NCBI RefSeq assembly: GCF_004337985.1
Contig: NC_043741.1
Location: 4,378,140-4,442,139 of the forward strand
From: Pyricularia pennisetigena
Lineage: Eukaryota > Ascomycota > Sordariomycetes > Magnaporthales > Pyriculariaceae
Reading direction: 5' to 3'
DNA: 64,000 nucleotides
Under the pieces are notes generated by a model, which worked only from the letters and a program-made list of their open reading frames with translations, searched no databases and was not told where the DNA came from. The translations under genes and the position numbers were made by a program. Shown piece by piece: positions 32,444 to 43,907 of the stretch; within the stretch, counting starts at the first letter, position 1; each line of letters starts with the position of its first letter.

Positions 32444-33584
32444 TCATGACTTGCTCAGCTTCTCCGTGAGCTCTGGTACCTTTTCAAACAAGTCCCCAAC
32501 GAGACCGACATCGGCAACCTGGAAGATTGGCGCATCGGCATCCTTGTTGATGGCAGCAATCACTTTGCTGTCCTTCATACCAGCGAGATGCTGTATTGCG
32601 CCCGAGATACCCACAGCCATGTACAGCTGCGGCGCAACAACCTTGCCCGTTTGCCCGACCTGCAGGCTGTTGTCGGCATAACCGCTGTCTACGGCCGCAC
32701 GCGACGCACCAACTGCAGCGCCTAGAGCGTCTGCGAGCGGCAGCATAATCTTGTCAAAGTCATCCTTGGACTTGAGGCCCCTGCCACCCGAAACCACGCG
32801 GCCGGCAGTCGCGAGGTCTGGCCTGTCTGACTTGGCCAGGTCCTCTGAAACCCACTCGGACGCACAGTCGGCCTTGGGGTCGGCCCCGTCCTCGATGGCT
32901 GCCGATCCGCCCTCCGCTGGAGCGGCCTGGAAGGCCGTGCCTCGGATGGTGATGATCTTTATCGGATCGCTCGACTGAACCGTGGCGATGGCGTTTCCGG
33001 CATAGATTGGGCGGACAAAGGTATCCTCGCTCTCGACAGCCGTGATGTCGGATATTTGCTGCGAATCAAGCAAAGCGGCGACCCGGGGCATCAGCTTCTT
33101 GCCAAAGGCTGTATGGCCGGCAATGACGTGGGTGTAGCCACCCTTCTTAATGTTTTCAACTAGCAGTGGAGCATAGTTCTCTGGGAGACCCTGTTGAAAG
33201 ATCGCAAAAGGAGCAGCAGTCAGCATCTCCATCTTGTATTTATCCGGGGGAACCCTAAGAAAACCAGGACGAAAGAACAATCCTCACCTTCTCATATGCG
33301 CTGTTCTCAACCACCAGCACCTTTTCTACGCCTCCGACCTTGGCAGCCTCCTCCGCGACACCCTTTACGCTCGACCCGGCAACAATTGCGTGGACGGAAC
33401 CTCCAAGCTTCTGCGCGGCTGTGACTGCACTCAGAGATCCGGGATTGAGTTTGCCATCTCGCTGCTCCAGGACTGCAAGAGATGAGAGCAGCCTCCGAAG
33501 AGCGGAGGGGCTGGTCGCGAAGGCTGCGGACGCCGGCCTCGTCCAAGCCTGGCCGAGCACGACTCTTCGTGCTGCCGAGAGCAT
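32444..33584 (-). CDS. ETFA: Electron transfer flavoprotein subunit alpha, mitochondrial
   Basis: The protein has 347 residues in two exons, 33584-33288 and 33190-32444 (..[15 protein letters not shown]..). The N-terminus [20 protein letters not shown] is a typical presequence. The mature part starts [20 protein letters not shown] and continues [20 protein letters not shown] and [18 protein letters not shown]. It ends with the FAD-binding blocks [60 protein letters not shown] and [19 protein letters not shown]. With the beta subunit it accepts electrons from acyl-CoA and amino-acid dehydrogenases in the matrix and passes them to ETF-ubiquinone oxidoreductase. The length matches the family. 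Confidence 0.95.
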
Positions 33585-34267
33585 CCTGGTGTCGGCGGGG
33601 TAACCCTTTTGCTTTTTTGGTAAGAGTGAAGCAAATAAACCTCGTTCGTCGGGTGGGTTGTGGATAAGTCGCAATGAAGATTTTCTATGCTGCTCCTCTG
33701 AGATCCCTGGAATGGATCAATCGGTAAATCAACTGAATTTCAGTCGATGACGCCTGTGCTGTAATGCGCTGCGCCTCCGAGGCCACCCATCCTCTCCCGA
33801 GGATAACCGGGGTAGACGGTCCTGCTTTGAAAGGGGACAAAGTGCACGCGCCTGTCAGAAAAGCGGGTTAGGGTTGAGTTTTGATGCCTCACATCGCAGG
33901 CAAAACAACCGCTTGGCGGGATAGCTCCAGCACGGGCTTCAAATTTCCTATCTCGCCAATTCACGCTTCGATTTGACGCGACACCCACCTAGCGAAGCCC
34001 GGTCCATCGCGCGTGTCCCTGTATCCAATTTGAATTTATCGACTTTTGACAGCCTACAACCACATACAAAGTGCCTCACAATCCCTCGCGGGCCTTTCCA
34101 GTCGTCAGCTCGCGACACATGTTCGGTGAGGCATTGGTTAATTTCTAGAATTTTTCAAGTTCCTCCTACTGTAACCGGGCGCGACTAGCTTCCCCCACGC
34201 CGTTGGCTACAGAAATCCAATCAGAGCTCCCTTTAGTTTTGTCCAGAGCGCGCATTCGTCGCCAGCT
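33585..34267. promoter_or_regulatory. Divergent region between ETFA and RSC8
   Basis: About 680 bp between outward-facing starts, presumably holding both promoters. No gene seen. A GGGTTAGGGTT string near 33866 is isolated and not a telomeric array. Confidence 0.4.
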
Positions 34268-36546
34268 ATGGATGGAACCGCCACATTCGGCAGTGCCGCG
34301 CAAAGCGCATCGCCGAGCAACAACCCGGCTGTAGCGCAACCATCGCAAGATTCCGAGAATCAGTCAACTGCCCCAAAGGCGCCCGAAGGTTTGTGATTGG
34401 CGAAAAAAAAAAAAAAAATGATACAGCTCCGATCGCACGCATCCCTAACACTGAGCGGAAACCTCTGCAGATGTCCAGATGTCAGACGGGATATCAACCG
34501 ATCCGCCCATCAAGCAAGATAGCACAACCCCCGCCCCTCCCCCAACGGCAGAAAACCCAATCGATGCGCCGGAGGGCCCCCCGGCTGAGACCACGGTCGC
34601 TCGTGAAGATGAAGAGATGCGCGATAGCCAGGGCATGTCGACCGATGCACAGCCTAAAGATGGTGAGGCGCCTGCAAATGGCGCAGGCCAAGAATCCAAG
34701 TCCAAGGAGACTCTGGAGAACGCGGCGCGCGAGCATTTGATATCGCAGACCTATGCTATAGTTCTCCCGAGCTACGCTGTCTGGTTTGACATGAACGCTA
34801 TCAATAACATCGAGAAGAAGGCGCTCCCTGAATTCTTCAACAGCCGGAATCGCAGCAAAACCCCCGCTGTGTACAAGGACTACCGCGACTTTATGATCAA
34901 CACATATCGTCTTAACCCAGCCGAGTATCTCACCGTCACAGCTTGCAGGCGCAATCTGGCCGGTGACGTGTGCGCCATCATGAGGGTGCATGCATTTTTA
35001 GAGCAGTGGGGACTTATCAACTACCAGGTGAGAAGACATGGGAATTCTATGTTTGAGAGTGGCCTACACGGTGACCGCAAACTAACTAGCGTTTTGCCCC
35101 TCGTTGCAGGTTGATGCAGAGCAAAGACCAGCGCCGGTGGGACCTCCATTCACTGGACACTTCAGGGTCATTTGCGACACCCCACGAGGTCTGCAGCCGT
35201 GGCAGCCCGCTGCAGACCCTGTCTTGCTCCAAGGGAAAGCAAGTGGTCAAACAGATGCCAAAGCGGCTGCTGCGCCTGCACCAAAGACCGAGCTCAACCT
35301 CGAAGTTGGCCGCAACATATACGAGGCGAACGCAAAGGGCACAAAGCTCACCTCCAGTGACAACAAGACCAACGGCGATGTTCCTACCACTAACGGCACA
35401 CCTGCTGGCGCTGCTAGTTCCGCCACTGATGGCCTCACCAAGGCCCCAATCTCAAAGGTCACATGCTTTACCTGCGGGAAGGATTGCACCCGGGAGTATT
35501 ACCACAAGGTGCAAACCGAAGGCGGCGCCAACGTCCCCAAGCGAGAGTTGTGCCCTGGATGCTATGCGAGCTCAAGAATGGATGCGAAGGAAGACAACAT
35601 GGGCTATGAAAAGATGGAGAACCCTCAGTATCCCACTGCCGTGGATCGTGAGGCACCATGGACCGATGAGGAGACTGTTAGGCTCTTGGAGGCGCTGCAA
35701 AAATACGACGAGGACTGGGATGAGATTGCAAATCACGTTGGTACGAGGACGCGCGAGGAATGTGCACTCCACTTCCTCCAGCTGGATATCGAAGACAAGT
35801 ATCTCGATACCGAACCGCTGCAAGCAAATGTCCCAACGGGATTCCCCACCATTGGCAATGATAAGCTCTTGCCATTCTCTCACGCCGACAACCCCGTCTT
35901 GTCGGTAGTTGCGTTTTTGGCAACGCTGGCTGATCCTGCCAGCGTGGCTTCCGCTGCTGGCCGCTCCTATGAGGATCTCACAAAGGCACTCAGGAAGCAG
36001 CTCGAACTTGGCGACTCATCGCAAACGAACGGAAAGGGCAAGGAGAAGGATGGCGACAGCATGGACGTCGATATTCAGCAGGAGACCACAACGACGACAA
36101 CCACTACGACCACGACGACCAAGACCACTATCCAGGGCCTTGCTGGAATTCCTCTAGCTGCTACTGCCTCTCGGGCCGGTGGTCTTGCATCTCACGAGGA
36201 GAGGGAGATGACACGCTTGGTCTCGGCTGCGGTGAATGTCATGCTGCAAAAGGTAGACATGAAGTTGAAGTTCTTCAACGACATGGAAGCTGTGCTGCAG
36301 GCTGAGAGGCGGGAGCTTGAAAGGGCGCGTCAGCAGTTGTACCTTGACCGTCTGGCTTTTAGGCGGCGGGTGCGCGAAGTCCAGGATGGCCTCAAGGCGG
36401 CCGTTGCAACTGGTGGTGAGCAAGGCCTCCGGATGGCACAAGATGTGGCCATGGATGGCGAGCGTCTCAGCTTCCAGGCCCCGCCTGATGCCGGCGCTGT
36501 TCAGCCTTTGAGTGCTGAGGGTCCGATCAAGACATTTGAGGCCTAG
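34268..36546 (+). CDS. RSC8: Chromatin remodelling subunit RSC8/SWI3 family
   Basis: The protein has 704 residues in three exons: 34268-34388, 34471-35027 and 35110-36546 (..APE|DVQMSDG.., ..[13 protein letters not shown]..). In order it has a SWIRM domain at about 128-225 ([40 protein letters not shown]), a ZZ-type zinc finger at about 343-375 ([21 protein letters not shown]), and a SANT domain at about 405-455 ([40 protein letters not shown]). A leucine/arginine-rich coiled coil follows near 600-680. The family forms the dimeric scaffold of SWI/SNF and RSC complexes in the nucleus. A threonine run encoded by mixed ACN codons (about 36087-36130) sits in the linker after SANT. The N-terminal 120 residues are proline- and acid-rich and probably disordered. 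Confidence 0.95.
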
Positions 36547-38690
36547 GCTACCTTGCTGAACGAGGTTGGTTGAGGTGGTCCCACTTTGTCGAGGAGATTA
36601 AATCCGATTTACCTTTAGAGCCACACATTGTTCAGAATCTCGATGATGAATGTGGTGGCACCAGGTTGGCGCTGTGAGACATGGTGGTCGCGTTGTTCTA
36701 CAAAATGTATTGCTATAAGCGGAGATATTGGGAGTAATTGTTAGGGGTCCAAACGGGTATTAGTTTATATGGAGTTCCATTTTGTTCGCTGCAAGTTGTA
36801 ATGAAGTGTGCCCCAGATCCTGCCGACGTACTAAACAAACCATCAAACTAGTGATGCAGTGAACGGGGTATTTTAGACAGAAACAGGGCAAGAGACAAAT
36901 AGACAATACCGAAGACTTGGTAACTAGACTTGGATGGGTCAGCTAAAAGTCACTCGTCTCTTAATTTATTGCTTCATTTTGTTATGTTGACTGTCACTTT
37001 TCATTATTTGTTTGTCATTCGCTTCTGCTCGGGATGCGCCAAGACTAGCATGTGCAAGTACCTTTGGCAAGGGACACTACCTGCCTACTGTCACCTCAGG
37101 GGTGGCTGCACGCACCAATGAAAGTCCGTACGCCTAGACTCGACGAGGCAAAAATTGAGCCCGTAATGACGGATTAATTATTATCTGCATCATTATAACA
37201 CAAGAGATGAAGCTCCGTCCATCCGATTCTACCTGCAACAATATCCGTTCATACGGCATGGCAGACATGGTCCGGTCCATCTTTTGTCTATCATATAGGT
37301 ACCTTGCAGACACAATTGCAATAGGTAGCTTGGTAAGTAACCAGGTACAGAGTGAGCCAAGGCGTTATTAAAGGCAAGATCCCATGATATGCACAAGAAG
37401 GCAAAGACGAACAAACAACAAATGCTACATGATCGGACAAACGCATGATTCTATCTGACCCTCCAACAAGCACTGTAAGCAACGGCTGACCTCACAATTT
37501 CTTGTTATGTGTGCACGGTGTGGTATGTGTCCTACATTTGCACTCGAGCAATTTCCATCACGTGCGGATTTTTTGGAAACGCTGCCAACTGACGTCTTCC
37601 CGCGTTCGCGCGACCAATTCCGCACCAAAATCGCATGGGGTGGTCCGCTTACCTACCCCAGAGCCCAGAGGTGGGGGAGTGTGGGCTGAATCGGTTTTAC
37701 AGTTTTGCTGGGGCAGTTCAAGTTTCGTGCCTCGGTCCGCTGGGAAGGTGGGCTGCCAGCTAGGATTATTTGTGTACATATGTTGCCGAGTCCAACAATG
37801 CGCACGATTTCGATGCTAGACTAGAGATGTCATTGGATAGAGGGAAAAAAAAAAGGAGAAGGGAGAAAAAAATAAACCCCGCGGATGTCAGATAAAAAGA
37901 AAAGAAAAAGCAAAAGAAAAGCACGAGGTCATGTCAGTAGAGAATCTCTTTTTCTTCTGGGGTGCTCAGAGGCACAGATCACCGGAGTCGACGCTAACTG
38001 GGGAAATAAAGAGTCTGAGTCTGGCCGCGTTTGGAGGGAAGGGGTCGTCCGTCGGCAGTCGAATGAGCGAATTCTGTCTCTTTTTTTTTTCCTTCCAGTT
38101 CGTTCAAGCTCAATTCGGTTTCCAGGGTTCTTTCCAGTCTACCTATTACAATACCTTGCACACCTACATTACATAAAACAACTCGAATTACTCAATCCGC
38201 CCAGAAATCCCGTCACCAAATACTCCTTTGATACCACTACTGCGTGACAAGCGTCAAGCAATCTGTACTGCCGTTTTTGTCTTCCAGTCTGGACTCCACA
38301 TCCCAAAAGAGCCGAGTCATATTACTGTAGGTGGTGCAAGGCAGCCCGGACAGCAGCTCTCGAATCTCCACTTCCTCGGTTGATCGGTTCAATCCAACCC
38401 AAACGTGGCCCGCAACCGGCTCAGAACGCGGCTCCATCAGTCCATCCAGGTGCCAGTTGTTCCCCCCGTGCATCGTTAATAATAAAGCTCCGCACCTCGC
38501 AACGCTATCAAGCCCGCGGTAATTCACGGAGCTCCAGAACAAAAAGATGCTGCCGGCCATTGCAAGATTCGAGGCTAGGAAATCTCCTATGCTCACAAGC
38601 AGGATACGCCAATTCGCGCCCTCTCTGGTATGTATTTGTTATTTTTATTTTTTTGTTTCATTGGAAAGTTGTTTTGTGATTTTGTTGGCA

Positions 38691-38722
<32 letters not shown>

Positions 38723-38940
38723 GTTGTTGAGTTTGCTCCATTTGGAGATGAGATGGTTTGCTGCAGGCGCAACGCAGTACGGCGCGTGACGCCCTGCTCT
38801 AGTTTGGCAGCAAGCACCGCCGGCGCTGCTTTTTGCTGCTCCCCGCGGTTTCGGGTCATCACATGTCAAATCTACAGCCGCTGACTTAAGTCATTTTTTT
38901 GGCGCAACACATACAGCAACGATATAATCAGAGATTCGCT
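36547..38940. other. Long intergenic region upstream of carnitine acetyltransferase
   Basis: About 2.4 kb, the longest gene-free stretch. It holds the RSC8 3' end, TAGGTA-like motifs near 37295-37350, A-rich tracts at about 37843-37920, and an ATT microsatellite. A minus-strand frame at 38596-38237 stays open for 119 codons but has no ATG and no recognised family. Nothing here is firm enough to call. Confidence 0.45.
38696..38722. repeat. (ATT)9 microsatellite
   Basis: Nine perfect ATT units, followed by GTTGTT, about 220 bp before the carnitine acetyltransferase start. Confidence 0.9.
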
Positions 38941-41030
38941 ATGGCTTCTGGAAGCAAAAGGAGTAGTAGCTCGCTACCCGCAGGTCCGTTCACTTTCCCG
39001 CGCCGAAAACTGCCCTTTTCTTATCCCTCGCTCCTCTCTCTCTTTGTTGCATTCCAGCCGAGAGCCACCGACCACACGACTGCCGTTGCTACCAACCATC
39101 TCGATCTCCGGGGATATGACCACAACTAACCGGCCCTCCTCCCTCCCTGCAGGCTATGTTGAGGATAAATCCAAGGGGCCGATGCTGCGGTTCCAGGATT
39201 CGCTGCCTCGTCTACCTGTACCAACGCTCGAGGAGACCGCCGCCCGTTACCTGCGCTCCCTGAAGCCGCTCCTGTCTAAGGAGGAGCTGGCAAGCAGCAC
39301 CAAGGCCGTCCAAGAGTTCATCAAGCCCGGCGGTGTGGGCGCAAAGCTGCAGGAGAAGCTGATCGCCCGCCGCGAGGACCCCAAACACAAGAATTGGCTC
39401 TACGAATGGTGGAACGAGGCCGCCTACTTGGCCTACCGTGACCCCGTCGTGCCCTACGTCAGCTACTTCTACTCGCACCGCGATGACCGCCGCCGCAGGG
39501 ACCCGGCCAAGCGTGCTGCTGCCATCACCACCGCCGCGCTCGAGTTTAAGAAGATGGTCGACAGCGGCACCCTTGAGCCCGAGTACATGAAGAAGCTGCC
39601 GATCTGCATGGACAGCTACAAGTGGATGTTCAACGCCTCGCGCGTCGCCGCGAAGCCTGCCGACTACCCTGTCAAGTTCGAGGCTGCTCAGCACAAGTAC
39701 ATTGTTGCTGTACGCAAGAACCGCTTCTACAAGATCGAACATGAGGTCGGGGGCAGGCAGCTCAACACTTCAGAGCTCGAGGCGCAGTTCAGGCGCGTCT
39801 ATGAACTGGCCGGACAGGAGGCTCAGGCCGCACCCGCAGTCGGCGCTCTGACTTCGGAGAACCGCGATGTGTGGACCGATGCCCGGGCGCTGCTCTTGTC
39901 CGCAGGCCCGGCCAACAAGGCCGCCCTCGAGGCCATCGAGGCCTCGTCCTTCCTTGTCTGCTTGGACGATGCGGCTCCTGTCACCCTCGAGGAGCGTGCG
40001 CACGCGTACTGGCACGGCGACGGCCAAAACAGGTGGTACGACAAGCCCCTGCAGTTCATTGTGAACGACAATGGCACATCGGGATTTATGGGCGAGCACA
40101 GCATGATGGATGGAACGCCGACGCACAGGCTCAACGACTATGTCAACGACACAATCGTCAACAACAAGCTCGACTTCTCAGACCCCTCAGTCCGCTCCGG
40201 ACTCCCGGACCCCACCCCCATTCGCTTCACCGTGAACAAGGAGCTGCAGAGTGAGATTGACAGGGCCAAGCGCGACTTTGACGCCGTCATCGGCCAGCAC
40301 GAGCTTGCTGTCCAGGCGTACCAGGGATACGGCAAGGGTCTGATCAAGAAGTTCCGCTGCTCGCCCGACGCCTACGTCCAGATGGTGATCCAGCTAGCCT
40401 ACCACAAGATGTATGGCAAGAACCGTCCCACATACGAGTCTGCCGCGACCAGGCGCTTCCAGCAGGGTAGGACCGAGACTTGCCGCTCCGTCAGCCAAGA
40501 GAGTGTCGCATGGTGCAACGCCATGGCCGACGCATCGGCGCAGGACGCCGACAAGGTCAAGCTTTTCCGTGCCGCCATTGATGCCCACGTCGAGTACATC
40601 ACAGCCGCTTCGGACGGCAAAGGTGTTGACAGGCACCTCTTTGGTCTGAAGCGTCTCCTTGAGCCTGGCCAAGCCGTCCCAGAGATTTACCAGGACCCGG
40701 CCTACAGCTACTCGAGCAGCTGGTACCTTTCCACGTCCCAGCTTAGCTCCGAGTACTTCAACGGCTACGGCTGGAGTCAGGTCATTGACGCCGGCTTCGG
40801 TATTGCCTACATGATCAACGAGAACAGGTTAGTATCGTCCCAGGAGTTGTTGTCGTCCAATGCCATAGAGTCCATAATTTTACTAACTATTCTACTTCCA
40901 CAGCATCAACTTCAACATTGTCTCCAAGAGTCTCGGCAGCCAACGGATGAGCTTCTACCTCAACGAGGCCGCCGGTGATCTGAGGGACCTCCTGATGCCC
41001 ACGATTGAGGCTCCCAAGTCGAAGTTGTAG
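38941..41030 (+). CDS. CAT2: Carnitine O-acetyltransferase, peroxisomal (SKL tail)
   Basis: The protein has 614 residues in three exons: 38941-38983, 39153-40827 and 40904-41030 (..SSSSLPAG|YVEDKSKG.., ..YMINEN|SINFNIVS..). The choline/carnitine acyltransferase fold is clear: FQDSLPRLPVPTLEETAARY, NWLYEWWNEAAYLAYRDPVV, catalytic His near residue 330 in MGEHSMMDGTPTHRLNDYV, RTETCRSVSQESVAWCNAMA, and SYSSSWYLSTSQLSSEYFNG with GYGWSQVIDAGFGIAYMI. The C-terminus PTIEAPKSKL is a canonical type 1 peroxisomal signal. The enzyme moves acetyl groups between CoA and carnitine so that acetyl units from beta-oxidation can leave peroxisomes; the rice blast orthologue is known as PTH2. Intron 1 has donor GTCCGT. 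An in-frame ATG at 39116 inside intron 1 could give an alternative start (MTTTNRPSSLPAG..), possibly for another location. Confidence 0.94.
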
Positions 41031-41909
41031 AAGGTCTGCTCGGACTACGTTGGGGATGGGTCCGAATGCCACGCGTCGATAAGAGATGTTTGCACGACAC
41101 CATTAGCATTGAACTGTTTTCATCATAAGACGGGTTTGCACAAAGACAGCGCTGGGGTTCTTCTTTGACTTTGTTTGCGCTTATTTTGGTCCTTGGGCGG
41201 GGTATTTTGGTATATCGGAGGGGGCCATCTTTTGCTTCTATGTCCAAGCCTTTGCTTTTTTTTTTTTTTTTTCGTTTGCCTCCATAAAAGATCATCTAGA
41301 CAAGACGCGCCATGTAAATCACTATTCATACTTTTCATCTGAACTTCTTGAACACTTGGGGAAGATGGTCTTGTTTTGGTTTGTGGGACAATGGACTTGA
41401 GCGAGTGTTGTTCCCTTTCGAAAGCATGAATATCTGCGATTCTTTAGAATCAATGTCGAGGGGGGTTATGATTGCGCATCTCATTAGAAGCCATAAACAC
41501 GGATACATGATGGGACCCCACTATATAGTTTACAAGGTGAACGGCATTAGTGGTACGGCGGAGTCCATGCGATGTCTACTGATTCCACAAAAAGATGCTA
41601 GATCCAATATGAAAACCACACAAGGAGCAACGCACATCCAAAATCAACAGAGGGTATTTTCCACACCATGCAGAAAACAGGCAGAAACTATAGGACCAAA
41701 GCCTCCCCACTACGGNNNNNNNNNNNNNNNNNNNNNNNNNNNNNNNNNNNNNNNNNNNNNNNNNNNNNNNNNNNNNNNNNNNNNNNNNNNNNNNNNNNNN
41801 NNNNNNNNNNNNNNNNNNNNNNNNNNNNNNNNNNNNNNNNNNNNNNNNNNAAAAAAAAAAAAAAAAAACACTGTATTGCTCATCTTACCCGGCCATCCTG
41901 CCCACCTTC
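41031..41909. other. Intergenic, convergent 3' ends, with assembly gap
   Basis: Between the carnitine acetyltransferase and SRV2. It includes a T run near 41258-41272 and the N gap at 41716-41850. Open frames running through the N run are artefacts. No gene seen. Confidence 0.5.
41716..41850. other. Assembly gap, 135 N, next to an A run
   Basis: 135 consecutive N followed directly by 18 A (41851-41868). The gap falls between two convergent genes and interrupts no proposed exon. Confidence 0.98.
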
Positions 41910-43907
41910 TCAACCCGCGTGCTCAACAATCTCGTTAACGAGCTCTCCCTTCTGCTCGTCGTAGTAGTGGCACATTTGGGACGGCAGCGGCAGCTCCTTG
42001 TAGTCATCGTCGGCCCCGAGGACGTTGACGTTGATGTTGGCCGACTTGCTGGTGAAGATTCTTGTCGACGCGCTCTCGCGGCTGAAAAAGATCTGGGCGC
42101 TATCGATCTGGTCCATGAGGACCGTGGGGACGGTGCCCATGACCTGGAGCCCAAAGTTCTGCGACTTGACCACGTCGACGGTGGAGACGAGCGAGTCGAT
42201 GATGAGCGAGAGACGTGACGTGTTCTCGATGGTCACTGCGTTGGCTTTGCCGTGTATCCTGATTGTGGTGCCGCTGCACTTGCTGATGAGGATCGAGTGC
42301 GACATGTTGGCCTCGATCTCGATGGGCTCTGGCTGCTGTTCAAAGTTCTCCTATAGCACGTGGTTGGCCACATAACATCAGCAACGGCACACGAAAAGCG
42401 CCCCACAGACTTGGTATGGGGTCCGCGACTTACAATGAACCACTTGTTTCCGTCAAGCTCCTTCTTCGGGGGCTTCTTAACCCGCATGCTTTCCGGCTTC
42501 GGCTTCTTACCTGGAGCCGGGCTCTTGCCTCGGGACGAAACAGAGCCCTCGCGTTCAGGAACGGTGCTGCCAGCCCTCAGAGACGGGTTCTTATGCGTCA
42601 TCTCGGACTTATCGACCTTGCGTAGACCTTTGGTCACCGCCTCACCCTTGTTGAGCTCCGAAAAGACGGCATTGATGCCGGTGACCGCTGGGGTGGACGT
42701 CGCCCCTTGTTCCTTGATCTGCAGAGCTGGCGCAGGGCCCGGCGGAGGAGGGGGAGGAGGAGGCGGTCCTCCAGCCGAAGGAGCGGGTGGCGCAGGCGGC
42801 GGCGGAGCGGAACCCGACGATGCTGATTGCATGCTCTTCATAACCTGCTGCACAGGTTCGCCCTTTGGGTTCCAGGCGAGTCCGTTGCTGAAATGTTGCT
42901 TAATGTACTCAGCAAGATCCTTACACGTCTGCTGGAGTGAGGCAACCCATTGAACATGTTGAGGATCTCTATAAATGTCACACAAGTATATCAGTATCAG
43001 CCCAGATATATCCGTTGAGAAAGTAAAATTTAGTTTCTTACTTCTCTTTGTACTGCATCCTGACTTTGTTTCCAAACAGCTGCGCGCTATCCATGCAGAC
43101 ATCGACGTGTTTGAATGGTTTGGGCTCAACTGTGACCCAGGCCAGAACCATGACGGCCTCGGCGGTGGTGCTTAGGTGGTTGAAAAACTCCGAGCCGCGG
43201 TTCGCGTCCTTGATGCCTTGAACGCTCATAATAACCTCGCTCATTGGCTTGAGGAGGTCCTGCCATAGGGACTGGTCAGAGCCATTGATATCGGGCTTCT
43301 TGGCTTTGGTGCTCATCAGGAGAAATTGCCGCTGTAGTTGGAAGCCCTTCAATAGCAGCTTGGCCTGCATTCCCAACCCCGCAAAACTGTCAGATCTGGT
43401 TGCTCATCGGTCCGGTCCAACGCCTGCGTCGCGAACCGGCCACGACCCGTCGATTCCTTCTCTGGCAACAAGCAGAGGGGTTCCTTACCTGCTCGGCAAC
43501 CGGGCCCCCGATCTTTCCACTGAGGTTGACATAGTTATTGACGGACTCGGTAATAAACAAATCGAAGTCTTCGATAGATTCGGGCAAAGGCTCTTGAGCA
43601 GCAGGAGGCGTTGAGGCAGGAGCAGATGCGCCAGGCGCGGGGGTCGCGCTCGGGGTCGGCTGCGTCGTGGATAGAGATGGCACAGCCTGAGGCAGGTCTA
43701 TCGTCGACGAGGCTATGTCTTCAAGCCGGAGCGTCGCAGCCTCCAATCTGCAAAAGTATAAGTGAGACCGTGTCAGCTGGGCTCTTTGCTAGGCGGTAGT
43801 TGCGTAAGAACCACCCCAAGCCTAGAGGCAAGCAGGCAGGTAGACTGAGAGAATAGCGCGTACCGCTTGATAAGAGTAGTTAGGTTGTGCATGTTGTTGG
43901 TAGCCAT
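41910..43907 (-). CDS. SRV2: Adenylyl cyclase-associated protein (CAP/Srv2)
   Basis: The protein has 533 residues in five exons: 43907-43864, 43747-43489, 43364-43042, 42968-42434 and 42350-41910. The N-terminus MATNNMHNLTTLIKRLEAAT matches the cyclase-binding coiled-coil signature of CAP. The helical folded domain follows (FITESVNNYVNLSGKIGGPV; QAKLLLKGFQLQRQFLLMST; VEPKPFKHVDVCMDSAQLFG). Next come a polyproline region at about 320 (PPPPAPPAPSAGG then nine prolines) and a WH2-like linker (FSELNKGEAVTKGLRKVDKS, MTHKNPSLR). The C-terminal CARP beta-helix is ANMSHSILISKCSGTTIRIH, SLIIDSLVSTVDVVKSQNFG and onward to the end. CAP recycles cofilin-bound G-actin and links Ras/cAMP signalling to actin. 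Intron 2 to exon 3 and exon 4 to 5 junctions were set by frame closure. Confidence 0.94.

Noticed and set aside
39212..39742. 176-codon minus-strand open frame opposite carnitine acetyltransferase
   Set aside because: Valine/leucine-rich antisense shadow of GC-rich coding sequence; no start context or motifs.
41348..41938. 196-codon open frame running through the N gap
   Set aside because: Continuity is only apparent, because N codons are read as X; the flanks lack motifs.
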